Shown piece after piece: positions 45,676-53,704 of a DNA stretch of 64,000 nt (positions within the stretch are counted from its first letter, which is position 1; each line of letters opens with the position of its first letter). Source of the DNA: Chryseobacterium endalhagicum (GTDB taxonomy: Bacteria > Bacteroidota > Bacteroidia > Flavobacteriales > Weeksellaceae); NCBI RefSeq assembly GCF_016745235.1, contig NZ_JAELVM010000001.1, positions 571,856-635,855 of the forward strand, read 5' to 3'. The translations under genes and the position numbers were made by a program. Below the pieces are notes generated by a model, which was not told where the DNA came from, did no database searches, and saw only the letters and a list, made by a program, of their open reading frames with translations.

Positions 45676-46485
45676 TTGGAAAATCAATATTTTACATCAG
45701 ACGGATTAAATGTAAAGAACAGAGCGTTTCTTCTGGGAGATGCGGTGAAGGTTTCTTTCTTCGTGAGAAACGGAGGATTGATCATGGATGAAGAGTGCTA
45801 TTTCTTCCTGATGGCCTCCATGAGAAAAATGAGAATGAATATTCCGCTTTCCTATACCCTGGAATTTTTCCAGACCCTTTTTCATAAAGATATTATTGAT
45901 GGTAAAGGAATCAAAAACGGAATTATCAATTTCCAGGTGTTCAGAAATAATGATGCGGTAACGGTTTCAAAATCTTCAGTTTCTTATTTCTACGAAGTAA
46001 CGGAATCGGATGATGTGCTGGCCGTTCATCAGAGACCGCTGGAAATGGATCTTACCAAAGAAATTAATGTAAATACTAATTTATTAAGCAATATCAGGGT
46101 TCACTGTCCGGAAAATATCTACGGCGGTATTTATGCGGAAGAAAATGACCTGGATGATGTGATCCTGCTTAATCCCAATAAAAGAATTGCACGTACCACT
46201 TCAGGAAACCTGCTGTTTTTGGAAGGAGATATCATCAAGGTTCCCAAGCAGTCCGAAGGATCATATATTTCGCCCCTGATGGAAAATTTTGTGACTTTTC
46301 TGCACAAAAATAAGCTTGCTGATATTCAGGAGCATGAAATTATTGCTTTTGAATCTCAAAAAGCCGAAGAAATTCTGATGATCTCTGATGAGAAAGGCAT
46401 ATTTTCTGTAGGTAAAATAAGAAATAAGACTTTTGAGAAAGTCCGTTTTACAGAAATGGTAGAAAGCTGGAAGAAAAGCTTTTAA
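45676..46485 (+). CDS. Class IV aminotransferase-like protein, possibly lacking the catalytic Lys
   Basis: A 269-residue protein of fold-type IV PLP enzymes (branched-chain aminotransferase/aminodeoxychorismate lyase group). Conserved segments are FLLGDAVKVSFFVRNG near the start and DDVILLNPNKRIARTTSGNLLFLEGD in the C-terminal half. The start is TTG at 45676 (MENQYFTSDGLN). The region where the PLP Lys should lie, before DDVILLNP, reads NIRVHCPENIYGGIYAEEND, and I see no Lys at the expected place. It may therefore be a non-catalytic relative. It follows the START-like gene and is terminated by the hairpin at 46495. Confidence 0.75.
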   Translation: MENQYFTSDGLNVKNRAFLLGDAVKVSFFVRNGGLIMDEECYFFLMASMRKMRMNIPLSYTLEFFQTLFHKDIIDGKGIKNGIINFQVFRNNDAVTVSKSSVSYFYEVTESDDVLAVHQRPLEMDLTKEINVNTNLLSNIRVHCPENIYGGIYAEENDLDDVILLNPNKRIARTTSGNLLFLEGDIIKVPKQSEGSYISPLMENFVTFLHKNKLADIQEHEIIAFESQKAEEILMISDEKGIFSVGKIRNKTFEKVRFTEMVESWKKSF

Positions 46486-46494
46486 AAAATTGAC

Positions 46495-46539
46495 AAACCC
46501 GGTAAACAACAAAGTACCCAAGTCCTTTACCGGGTTTTA
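46495..46539. terminator. Terminator between convergent genes
   Basis: acccggtaaa and tttaccgggt form a ten-base stem with a long loop, followed by T-rich sequence. Confidence 0.85.
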
Positions 46540-46568
46540 TTCTGAGTGAATCAGAAATTGTTTCTTAT

Positions 46569-47150
46569 TTAATATTCACGGATGATTTCTGTGAATTTCT
46601 GTGCGATTTCTTTCCGTCCCTTTTCGCTGGTTGCATACTCTCTGTCCTTGGTATTGTTGATGAATCCAAGTTCTACCAGTACCGCAGGCGCTTTTGTTTC
46701 TCTCAGCATGTGGAGATTGCGTTCCTCGATTTTAGAGACTGTAAATTTTTTGGAAATTTTTTCAGCCAGTTTTTTGGAATTCTCCGTGTTCTGAATATAC
46801 ACTTCAGTTCCCTGTTTGGCTGTTTCCTTTTCAGGATTATTGTTCATGTGAAGGGAGATCACCATCTCCGGGTTCAGCTTGTTGATCATTGCGGTTCTTT
46901 CTCCAAGCGTCGGATACGTGTCCGAATCTCTTGTAAGAACTATTTCATACTGATCCTGGCCTTCATTAAGCTTCTGGATTTCTTTAGCAATATTCACAGT
47001 GATCTCTTTTTCGAAAACTGCTCCTGAAACTGCTCCGTTATCATTACCACCGTGACCGGCATCGATCACGATATATTTTTTATTAATAGGTGTAAATGAT
47101 AAAAATGATACAGAAAAAGCTGATAAAGCAAGTAATTTGATTCCTCTCAT
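46569..47150 (-). CDS. N-acetylmuramoyl-L-alanine amidase (Amidase_3)
   Basis: A 193-residue zinc amidase that cleaves the bond between N-acetylmuramic acid and L-alanine in peptidoglycan. Zinc ligands are visible in IDAGHGGNDNGA (His) and ISLHMNNNP (His), with the Glu in VFEKEITVNIA and the catalytic Glu in VLVELGFINN. A short hydrophobic N-terminus (ALSAFSVSFLSF) suggests export. Monocistronic in this window. Confidence 0.9.
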   Translation of the reverse strand: MRGIKLLALSAFSVSFLSFTPINKKYIVIDAGHGGNDNGAVSGAVFEKEITVNIAKEIQKLNEGQDQYEIVLTRDSDTYPTLGERTAMINKLNPEMVISLHMNNNPEKETAKQGTEVYIQNTENSKKLAEKISKKFTVSKIEERNLHMLRETKAPAVLVELGFINNTKDREYATSEKGRKEIAQKFTEIIREY

Positions 47151-47257
47151 GGTCGTGATTTTTGGTTTTTCAAATAACGTGAATTCTTTCTTTAAAATTG
47201 GTTAACATAATCTTAAAGTTTGTTAATGTTTTTACAATGTATCAGATAGGGATTCAG

Positions 47258-47806
47258 TTAGTTAAGAGAAATGTCTTCAGGGGAATTGGCCCAAAGCAGA
47301 TATTCTCCGCCAAGGTTCTGCATAATGGATTTCCAAAGGGTTTGATCATTGGGAAGCGTGTAATCCAGATTATAAACGTCAACTACCGTCCACATTTTAC
47401 GCTGTACTTCATCGTCCAGCTGCTCGGCAGACCATCCCGAATATCCCGAAAAAATCTTTACATCATGAATGCTCAGCTCTTTATTGAGCACAGCACTGAT
47501 GATGCTTTCAATATCTTCCGTGATATAAAAATTCTTGTTGATCTCGGAATAAATTTCAGTCACCTTCTTATCCTTAACGATAAAGAAGACCTTGTCATTT
47601 TCTACAGGACCGCCGTCATAGACCTCTATTTTGAAATCAAAAAAGTTTTTGAACTTACTACTCATCTGGCTGTTTTTCTTGTTCAATATCAAACCAAATG
47701 CACCGCTTTCATTATGCTCAATGATCAGCACCACCGATCTCGAAAAAATATCGCCGGAAATGTCAGGTGTGGAAATTAATATTTTACCTTTGTATGAGTA
47801 ATTCAT
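47258..47806 (-). CDS. YqgE/AlgH family protein
   Basis: A 182-residue protein of the UPF0301 (YqgE/AlgH) family. The hallmark regions are ILISTPDISGDIFSRSVVLIIEHNESGAFGLILN and YSGWSAEQLDDEVQ. The biochemical function of the family is unknown. The start is set at 47806 (MNYSYKGKILIST); the open frame runs 36 codons further, into the divergent pdxH coding start. The promoter box lies three bases before this ATG on the minus strand. Confidence 0.92.
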   Translation of the reverse strand: MNYSYKGKILISTPDISGDIFSRSVVLIIEHNESGAFGLILNKKNSQMSSKFKNFFDFKIEVYDGGPVENDKVFFIVKDKKVTEIYSEINKNFYITEDIESIISAVLNKELSIHDVKIFSGYSGWSAEQLDDEVQRKMWTVVDVYNLDYTLPNDQTLWKSIMQNLGGEYLLWANSPEDISLN

Positions 47807-47817
47807 ACTCAAATTTA
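47785..47817. promoter_or_regulatory. Nested divergent promoters of yqgE and pdxH
   Basis: Minus-strand TAAATTTG (47817-47810) ends three bases before the yqgE ATG. Plus-strand TACCTTTG (47785-47792), the likely pdxH -7 box, lies inside the first codons of yqgE. The start codons are only 24 bp apart, so the two promoters overlap each other's genes. Confidence 0.6.
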
Positions 47818-47830
47818 ATAAAAAATATTT

Positions 47831-48472
47831 ATGGAAAACCTGCACGACAAAAGAAAAGTGTATGAGAAATCCCAACTTATTGAAAGTGAGATAAAACAAA
47901 ATCCCATTGAACAATTCAGGGACTGGTTTTTGGATGCCAGCGAGAATCCTGCGGTCTCAGAAGCCAATGCCATGGCGGTTTCCACGCTGGAAGAAGACGG
48001 ATGCCCAAGGACTAGAATGGTGCTTCTGAAGGAGTATACCTACGAAGGTTTTATTTTCTATACCAACTACAACAGCCGAAAAGGAAAAGCAATACAAAAC
48101 AACCATAAAGCCTGTCTTCATTTCTTCTGGCCCAACATGGAACGGCAGATTATTATTAAAGCAGACCTTGAAAAAATAGCAGAAAACCTGAGCGACGGAT
48201 ATTTCCACTCAAGACCGAAAGGAAGCCAGCTGGGAGCTGCAGTTTCACCCCAAAGCCAGGTGATCCCGAATAAAGAATTCCTGGAAGAAAAATTAAAAGA
48301 ACTCGAAAAACAATACGAAAACACCGAAGTGCCAAGACCTGCACACTGGGGCGGCTACATCGCAAAACCATATGAAATTGAATTCTGGCAGGGAAGACCC
48401 AACCGTCTTCATGACAGGATTATTTATGAGCTGGATGGGCTGGATTGGAAGATTTCGAGGCTGGCGCCATAA
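47831..48472 (+). CDS. pdxH: Pyridoxamine 5'-phosphate oxidase
   Basis: This FMN enzyme oxidises pyridoxamine or pyridoxine 5'-phosphate to pyridoxal 5'-phosphate. The 213-residue length matches the family, and conserved elements are AMAVSTLEEDGCPRTRMVLLKEYTYEGFIFYTNYNSRKG (FMN site), RPKGSQLGAAVSPQSQVI and the C-terminal EFWQGRPNRLHDRI with LDWKISRLAP. It starts 24 bp from the divergent yqgE gene. A heptamer repeat begins right after its stop. Confidence 0.95.
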   Translation: MENLHDKRKVYEKSQLIESEIKQNPIEQFRDWFLDASENPAVSEANAMAVSTLEEDGCPRTRMVLLKEYTYEGFIFYTNYNSRKGKAIQNNHKACLHFFWPNMERQIIIKADLEKIAENLSDGYFHSRPKGSQLGAAVSPQSQVIPNKEFLEEKLKELEKQYENTEVPRPAHWGGYIAKPYEIEFWQGRPNRLHDRIIYELDGLDWKISRLAP

Positions 48473-48500
48473 TTAGAAGTTAGAGGTTAGAGGTTAGAAG
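48473..48500. repeat. Heptanucleotide tandem repeat, unit TTAGAGG/TTAGAAG x4
   Basis: Four 7-nt units begin at the base after the pdxH stop codon. TTAGAAG is the reverse complement of CTTCTAA, the unit seen at 31875 in other phase. Confidence 0.85.
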
Positions 48501-48561
48501 GTGGGTGCAGGAAGAGAGAAGAGATGGCAGAACTTTAGAGTCTTCTAATTCAAAAAACGCG

Positions 48562-49117
48562 AATTTGATTGATTCTGATTTTTATGTATAAACAATATCA
48601 GTAAAAATGTAATAGGAGCGGACTTTAGTACGCTTTCTTTGTATCCGTTTTTTTCGATTCAAAGCATACAAATCTGGTTGGTTCTGATTTTCTATGTATA
48701 AAAATAAATCATTTAAAAATTCAATAGGAGCGGGCTTTAGCCCGCTTTTAATTTTGCCTCATCATAAGGGCTTCATCCAAAATTTAAAATGTAAAATAAC
48801 AATATCATGACAATTGGTAAACAATCCCTTCCATCAACTGCCGACATCATTCCTGGGTGGCTGAGCTTTCTTTGTATCCGTTTTTCCGATTCAAAGCATA
48901 CAAATCTGGTTGGTTCTGACGTTCTATGTATAAAAATAAATCATAAAAAATTCAATAGGAGCGGGCTTTAGCCCGCTTTCAATTTTGCGTCATCAAAACG
49001 GCTTCAGCCAAAACTTAAAATGTAAAACAATAGTATCACAACAATTGGTAAACAATCTCTGACTTAAACTGTTGCTGTCTAGAATACTCGTGGGTGGCTG
49101 AGGCCCCCGAAGCCACC
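48562..49117. repeat. Tandem 233-bp repeat (two full and one partial unit) with nested palindromes
   Basis: Two full copies begin at 48632 and 48865 (both with ttctttgtatccg) with a period of 233 bp; a truncated first copy covers 48562-48634. Each copy carries agcgggct-tt-agcccgct (48729-48746 and 48960-48977; a mutated version at 48617-48634) and the arm or whole of the ggtggct...agccacc palindrome (half at 48855-48866, whole at 49093-49117). I see no ORF of note, no transposase and no rRNA/tRNA similarity in this 700-bp spacer. Confidence 0.85.
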
Positions 49118-49124
49118 AATAAAA

Positions 49125-49153
49125 AAGGCCGCTTCCTGAGAAGCGGCCTTTGA
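49125..49153. terminator. Bidirectional terminator next to the HU gene
   Basis: aaaggccgctt and aagcggccttt form an eleven-base stem. A-run on the left and T-run at the right make it suitable for the minus-strand HU gene. Confidence 0.92.
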
Positions 49154-49172
49154 ATTTTCTTAATCTGAATGA

Positions 49173-49463
49173 TTATTTTTTCTTAGCACCAGAAACTGCA
49201 TTTGATAAATCAGCTCCAGCTTTGAATTTAGCAACTTTTTTAGCAGCAATTTTGATTGGTTTTTTAGTTGCAGGGTTAATACCTTGTCTTGCAGCTCTCT
49301 CAGCTACTGAGAAAGTACCGAAACCTACTAAAGAAACTTTTCCGTCTTTTTTCTTTAAAGTAGTAGTTACATTACCAATGAATGATTCTAAAGCAGCTTT
49401 AGCTGCAACTTTAGTGATTCCTGCATCTTTTGCGATTGCGTCGATTAATTCAGACTTGTTCAT
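49173..49463 (-). CDS. HU-family DNA-binding protein
   Basis: A 96-residue histone-like protein that bends and compacts DNA. The family core is complete: MNKSELIDAIAKDAGITKVAAKAALESF, then VSLVGFGTFSV and RQGINPATKKPIKIAAKKVAKF, with a Lys-rich end. Codon use is that of a highly expressed gene. A TATATTTG box on the minus strand (49505-49498) lies about 35 bp before the ATG. Confidence 0.95.
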   Translation of the reverse strand: MNKSELIDAIAKDAGITKVAAKAALESFIGNVTTTLKKKDGKVSLVGFGTFSVAERAARQGINPATKKPIKIAAKKVAKFKAGADLSNAVSGAKKK

Positions 49464-49862
49464 AATTTTTAATATTAAAGTTAGTTCGTAATTATAGCAA
49501 ATATAATACTATTTTCTAATTGTGCAATTATTTTATTAAAACTTATAAAATTTTTTTGCTTTTCGATGAAAACAGTTAAAATATGATAATTTCACTTTTC
49601 ACGTAAAATCTACGTTACGGCTCACTAAAATCATGCCAAATGCTTATCCTTATTGACTTTAGCAAAAAAATAATATTATTTACTGTATTTATTAAATCCT
49701 GAATTTCGTGTAAAGTCTTAATATTTTTAATGATATGTTTGCTGATTTTATAAATAATAACTTGAAAGCTTGTGTAATATAAAATTAAATAGCTGGGTCT
49801 GTGGGAGTTTTAAAATGATTTCAAAAGGCGGAATTATAAATTTTTATTAATAAATTTGCAGT
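49464..49862. other. AT-rich divergent spacer of HU and panD
   Basis: The 399-bp spacer contains a minus-strand TATATTTG box (49505-49498) for the HU gene and a plus-strand TAAATTTG box (49851-49858) for panD, four bases before its ATG. No ORF, hairpin or repeat family is evident in between. Confidence 0.6.
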
Positions 49863-50213
49863 ATGTTAATAGAAGTTTTTAAGTCTAAGATCCACAGGGT
49901 AAGGGTTACGGCCTCAGACCTTAATTATATTGGGAGTATAACGATCGATGAAGATCTTATAGAAGCTGCCGGTTTGGTAGTGGGAGAAAGGGTTTATATT
50001 GTCAATGTGAACAATGGGGAGCGTTTTGATACCTACGTTATCAAAGGAAAGAGAAAATCAGGTGAAGTATGCCTGAACGGGCCTGCTGCCAGAAAAGTAC
50101 AGAGGGATGATATCATCATCATCATTGCTTATGCACAGATGACTCCTGAAGAAGCCAAAGTATTCCAGCCGAAGATCGTTTTCCCGGATGAAAAAACAAA
50201 CCTTCTAACCTGA
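49863..50213 (+). CDS. panD: Aspartate 1-decarboxylase
   Basis: This pyruvoyl enzyme makes beta-alanine from aspartate for pantothenate and CoA. The 116-residue proenzyme self-cleaves before the Ser of YIGSITID (Gly24-Ser25), and the conserved Lys and Tyr are seen in [10 protein letters not shown] and DTYVIKGKR. The mature C-terminal domain has [13 protein letters not shown]. It precedes a membrane protein gene by three bases, so they are co-transcribed. Confidence 0.95.
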   Translation: MLIEVFKSKIHRVRVTASDLNYIGSITIDEDLIEAAGLVVGERVYIVNVNNGERFDTYVIKGKRKSGEVCLNGPAARKVQRDDIIIIIAYAQMTPEEAKVFQPKIVFPDEKTNLLT

Positions 50214-50216
50214 TCC

Positions 50217-51245
50217 ATGGAGAAAAAATCGAAGAATCCTTTAAAATCTATACTCACAATAGTAATATCGCTTGCTTTTGCAGGCTTTTTTTTATGGCTG
50301 GCTTTAAAAGGGCTGGATTTTAAGGTGATCAAAGCATCTTTAGCGAAAGCCAATTATCTGTGGGTATTGTTTGCTTCCGTGTTTGGTATTCTGGCTTACT
50401 GGTTCAGGGCTGTGCGCTGGAATCTGATGCTGGAGCCTATGGGTCACGGAATTTCTACCTCCAATTCTTTATGGTCTATTTCTTTCGGATATTTAATGAA
50501 TCTTACCATTCCAAGAAGTGGTGAAGTGGCCAGGGCTACGGCATTATACGGTGTGGAAAAAGTGCCGGTAGACAAATCGTTCGGAACTATTATCCTGGAA
50601 AGGGTGGTGGATCTTATCTGTATGCTGGGATTTCTGGGACTGACTCTTATCTTTAAATATGAAGCGATACTGTCTTTTTATGAAAACTCAGGAGTCAATA
50701 TTAACCCTAATAAAATACTGTTGATCCTTCTGATTCTTGCAGCAGGAACCGTTTTATTTTTTGTTTTCAGAAAAAGGCTGGCAACTGTTCCGTTTTTAGG
50801 AAAGATCGTAAATTTTATTGACGGTATTTTCCAGGGGCTGACTACCATATTTAAGTTAAAAGAAAAAGGAAAATTTGTTCTTTACACCATAGGAATATGG
50901 GTTTCCTATTATTTTGCGGCCTACCTCGTATGTTTTGCTCTTCCTGAAACTTCAAACTTTACTGTTGCTGATGGCTTTTTCATTGTCGTTGTCGGTACTT
51001 TGGGAATGATGATTCCTGCCAGTGGCGGGATTGGAGCTTTCAATCTGGCTATGAAATACGGTTTTATGGCACTTTTCATTTCAATGGGGAAAAGTGGTGA
51101 ATTGGGTGGAGAAGTAGGATTAACATATTCTTTTATTTCACTTCCACTGCAGATCACCATTATGCTGATCATGGGACTTATTTCCATTCCTATGCTGGCA
51201 AAAGCAAGAGAGAAAGCAGTTTCTGATAAAGAATTTAAAGCGTAA
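50217..51245 (+). CDS. Lysylphosphatidylglycerol synthase/flippase-like membrane protein
   Basis: A 342-residue polytopic membrane protein of the UPF0104 family. It has about eight hydrophobic helices, with the typical YWFRAVRWNLMLEPMG and NLTIPRSGEVARATALYG segments of the family and GMMIPASGGIGAFN near the C-terminus. It lacks the synthetase domain of MprF, so aminoacylation is not expected. The role may be lipid flipping. It overlaps panD transcriptionally (3-bp gap). Confidence 0.87.
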   Translation: MEKKSKNPLKSILTIVISLAFAGFFLWLALKGLDFKVIKASLAKANYLWVLFASVFGILAYWFRAVRWNLMLEPMGHGISTSNSLWSISFGYLMNLTIPRSGEVARATALYGVEKVPVDKSFGTIILERVVDLICMLGFLGLTLIFKYEAILSFYENSGVNINPNKILLILLILAAGTVLFFVFRKRLATVPFLGKIVNFIDGIFQGLTTIFKLKEKGKFVLYTIGIWVSYYFAAYLVCFALPETSNFTVADGFFIVVVGTLGMMIPASGGIGAFNLAMKYGFMALFISMGKSGELGGEVGLTYSFISLPLQITIMLIMGLISIPMLAKAREKAVSDKEFKA

Positions 51246-51269
51246 AATAAATATAGCTTTTAAATATAC

Positions 51270-51299
51270 AGGTCCAATTTTTTAATTGGGCCTTTTTTT
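51270..51299 (+). terminator. Terminator of the panD operon
   Basis: ggtccaatt and aattgggcc arms are followed by T-run. Confidence 0.9.
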
Positions 51300-51685
51300 A
51301 TGTCAGTTTTAATCTGGTCACAATTAAAATTTATTCTTAGGATTTAATAATCGCAAGGATAAACAAGGGTGATGATATGCGTGCGTTGTTAAGAAAAACA
51401 AAGCCGCTTCGCTTATTTTAGAAATACAAAAGGAGAGCAGGTTTGTATTACATTAATTGGGCTTTTTTTATGTCAAAACTAAATTGAAAATATATGTACA
51501 AACCTCAACCTATGGGGGTTTTCTGGTTTCTTAAAGCACAACTTATTTTCCTTATGTTAAAACCCTCATAAAATCAAGTATTTTGTCCTGCTCATGATAT
51601 GCCATTTATTTTTTTATCTATAAATTTGGTCAATTCACAAATCAAATTTATCTTAAACAAAAAATAATTAATAATCTAAAACACT
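51300..51685. other. Spacer with a degenerate second terminator and terD promoter
   Basis: A copy of the terminator 3' arm and T-run (ttaattgggc then T) recurs at 51454-51471 without its 5' arm, so it is probably a decayed duplicate. A TAAATTTG box at 51621-51628 lies 57 bp upstream of the first TerD gene. Confidence 0.55.
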
Positions 51686-52261
51686 ATGGCAATTAATTTA
51701 CAGAAAGGACAAAAGATCGATATAGGATTAACAAAAATGACGATAGGGCTGGGCTGGGACCCGAATGAAGGGACAGGTTTTGATTTCGACTTGGATGCTT
51801 CTGCTATCATGATTGATTCCGACAGAAAATTAGTCAATGAGGAATGTTTTGTTTTTTATAATAACCTGCAGTCGCCGGACGGTGCACTAACGCACACAGG
51901 AGATGATCCAAATGGTAAAAACAGTGATGGTGACGATGATGAAGCCATTATTGTAGATCTTGAAAAAGTAGATCCCAAAGCAGAAGAAATTCTTTTTGTG
52001 GTAACCATTGAGGATTTTGAGAGAAGAAAACAGAACTTCGGACAGGTAAGAAATTCATACATCAGAATTGTGGACAACAGCACCAACCAGGAAATTGCAA
52101 AATACGAGCTGGATGAAGATTTCTCCATTGAAACGGGAGTAGAATTCGGAAGACTGTACAAAAGAAACGGAAGCTGGAAATTTGAAGCATCAGGAATCGG
52201 GTACAGAGCAGACCTTGCTTTCTTCCTTGAGAAATATTACAAAGGACAAATCATTAAATAA
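51686..52261 (+). CDS. TerD family protein, first copy
   Basis: A 191-residue protein of the TerD calcium-binding beta-sandwich family, linked to tellurite resistance, phage exclusion and stress. The family motifs are GLGWDPNEGTGFDFDLDASAIM and the acidic HTGDDPNGKNSDGDDDEAI loop that binds calcium. It is soluble. The first 26 bases around its start are identical to those of the second TerD gene. It leads the Ter/TerY gene block. Confidence 0.95.
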   Translation: MAINLQKGQKIDIGLTKMTIGLGWDPNEGTGFDFDLDASAIMIDSDRKLVNEECFVFYNNLQSPDGALTHTGDDPNGKNSDGDDDEAIIVDLEKVDPKAEEILFVVTIEDFERRKQNFGQVRNSYIRIVDNSTNQEIAKYELDEDFSIETGVEFGRLYKRNGSWKFEASGIGYRADLAFFLEKYYKGQIIK

Positions 52262-52288
52262 TTATTTCAAATACACAAAACTATAACT

Positions 52289-52960
52289 ATGGCAATTAAT
52301 TTACAGAAAGGTCAAACCATTGATTTAAGAAAAAATGACCGTGGAGAAAGTGTTTACGACCTTTCAAAAGTAACGATCGGTTTAGGATGGGATGTGAGAA
52401 AACAGGGCGGTTTCTTCGGAAAACTGTTCAGCAAAGAAGCAGAATACGATCTTGATGCAGTAGCGTTTCTTTTAGATGGAAACGGAAAAGTAGCCAACCT
52501 TGGAAAAACGGTACAGACGAACGATGGAAGACAGATTGCACTTTATCAGGGTGATGTGGTCTTCTTTAATTCCATGCAGCATCCAAGCGGAAATATATGG
52601 CTCACGGGAGATAACAGAACCGGTGCCGGAGACGGGGATGACGAGCAGATCATCGTTAAACTTGATCAGCTGGACGAAAGCTATCAGAAGATATTGTTTC
52701 TGGTGACCATTTACCAGGGAAAACAGAATAACCAGCATTTCGGAATGATTGAAAATGCCTTTATCCGTGCGGTAGATGCCAAAGGAAAAGAAATCACAAA
52801 ATACAGCCTTTCCGGAGATGCCAGCATGAACGGAAAGTGTGCCATGGTTTTCGCAGAAGCTTACCGCCACAATGGAGACTGGAAGTTCCGTGCGATAGGA
52901 GAACCACATCAGACCGATAATTTTATTGAGATTCTGAAACAGTACGCATACAGCAATTAA
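52289..52960 (+). CDS. TerD family protein, second copy with insert
   Basis: A 223-residue paralog of the first TerD gene, 27 bp downstream. It has an extra segment near residue 45 (KQGGFFGKLFSKEAEYDLDA) before the Asp-rich DLDAVAFLLD region and a second acidic loop, TGDNRTGAGDGDDEQI. The N-terminal 26 bases match the first copy exactly, which indicates conversion or recent duplication of that end while the rest has diverged. Confidence 0.95.
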   Translation: MAINLQKGQTIDLRKNDRGESVYDLSKVTIGLGWDVRKQGGFFGKLFSKEAEYDLDAVAFLLDGNGKVANLGKTVQTNDGRQIALYQGDVVFFNSMQHPSGNIWLTGDNRTGAGDGDDEQIIVKLDQLDESYQKILFLVTIYQGKQNNQHFGMIENAFIRAVDAKGKEITKYSLSGDASMNGKCAMVFAEAYRHNGDWKFRAIGEPHQTDNFIEILKQYAYSN

Positions 52961-52983
52961 ACCTGAATTTTTATCAAACTGAA

Positions 52984-53021
52984 AAGCCGGCAGGGAAGTT
53001 TTCAACTTCCGCTGCCGGCTT
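52984..53021 (+). promoter_or_regulatory. Strong intergenic hairpin between TerD and TerY genes
   Basis: aagccggcagggaagtt pairs with aacttcc-g-ctgccggctt (17 bp, one bulged G at 53011... region) around a TTC loop. No T-run follows, so it is not a classical terminator; it lies 22 bp before the next ATG and could act as a processing, stability or attenuation element setting TerD versus TerY levels. Confidence 0.7.
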
Positions 53022-53042
53022 CAGAAATACTATCGTCTTACC

Positions 53043-53681
53043 ATGAGCAGGAGATTATTAGCATACTTTTTACTGGATACTTCAGGTTCTATGAACGGAG
53101 AACCCATCCAGGCACTGAATAATGGATTTAACGGGCTGATCAGCATGCTACGTGCAGATCCTCAGGCAATGGACAGCCTTCATTTGAGTGTCATTACTTT
53201 TGACCGTGAAGTGAAAAACATCATTCCACTGACTGATCTGGCCAGTTTTTATCCTATGGAAATTACCTGTCCCGACAGTGGTCCTACCCATACAGGAGCT
53301 GCATTGGAAATGGTTTCGGAGCTTGTTCAGAAAGAACTGGTCAAAGGAATTTCAGGTGAAAAAGAAGACTGGAGGCCGCTGCTGTTTATATTTACCGACG
53401 GGAAACCATCAGATATCCAGAAATACAGACAGATGATCCCGGTGATCAGAGGTTTGGAATTCGGAGCTATTGTAGGGTGTGCAGCCGGACCAAAAGCAGA
53501 TGAACAGTTTTTAAAGGAACTTACCGACCACGTCGTAAAGCTGGATACCACTGATGCGATAACGCTTTCCTCATTTTTCAAGTGGGTAAGTTCTTCTATC
53601 ACTATGGGAGGAAAATCGCAGGGAACCGGAGAGAGCGCTCCATTGCCGCCACCTCCTTCCGAGCTTAATATTATTATTTAA
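53043..53681 (+). CDS. TerY-type VWA domain protein
   Basis: A 212-residue von Willebrand factor A protein. The MIDAS metal site is intact: DTSGSM, the Thr of GPTHTGAAL and the Asp of FTDGKPSD. The C-terminus ends in a Pro-rich tail (ESAPLPPPPSEL). In TerY phosphorylation systems VWA proteins link the kinase/phosphatase pair to TerD partners. It sits 82 bp after the second TerD gene, beyond the hairpin, and 23 bp before a longer paralog. Confidence 0.92.
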   Translation: MSRRLLAYFLLDTSGSMNGEPIQALNNGFNGLISMLRADPQAMDSLHLSVITFDREVKNIIPLTDLASFYPMEITCPDSGPTHTGAALEMVSELVQKELVKGISGEKEDWRPLLFIFTDGKPSDIQKYRQMIPVIRGLEFGAIVGCAAGPKADEQFLKELTDHVVKLDTTDAITLSSFFKWVSSSITMGGKSQGTGESAPLPPPPSELNIII

Positions 53682-53704
53682 ATCACTTGTCTTTACTATA
53701 AATC

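Noticed and set aside
47198..47779. Plus-strand open frame of 193 codons
   Set aside because: It lies opposite the YqgE gene, whose protein has clear family motifs; the plus frame has no recognisable domain.
48473..49172. Insertion sequence or retron in the pdxH-HU spacer
   Set aside because: Repeats are present but I see no transposase, reverse transcriptase or terminal repeats with target duplication.
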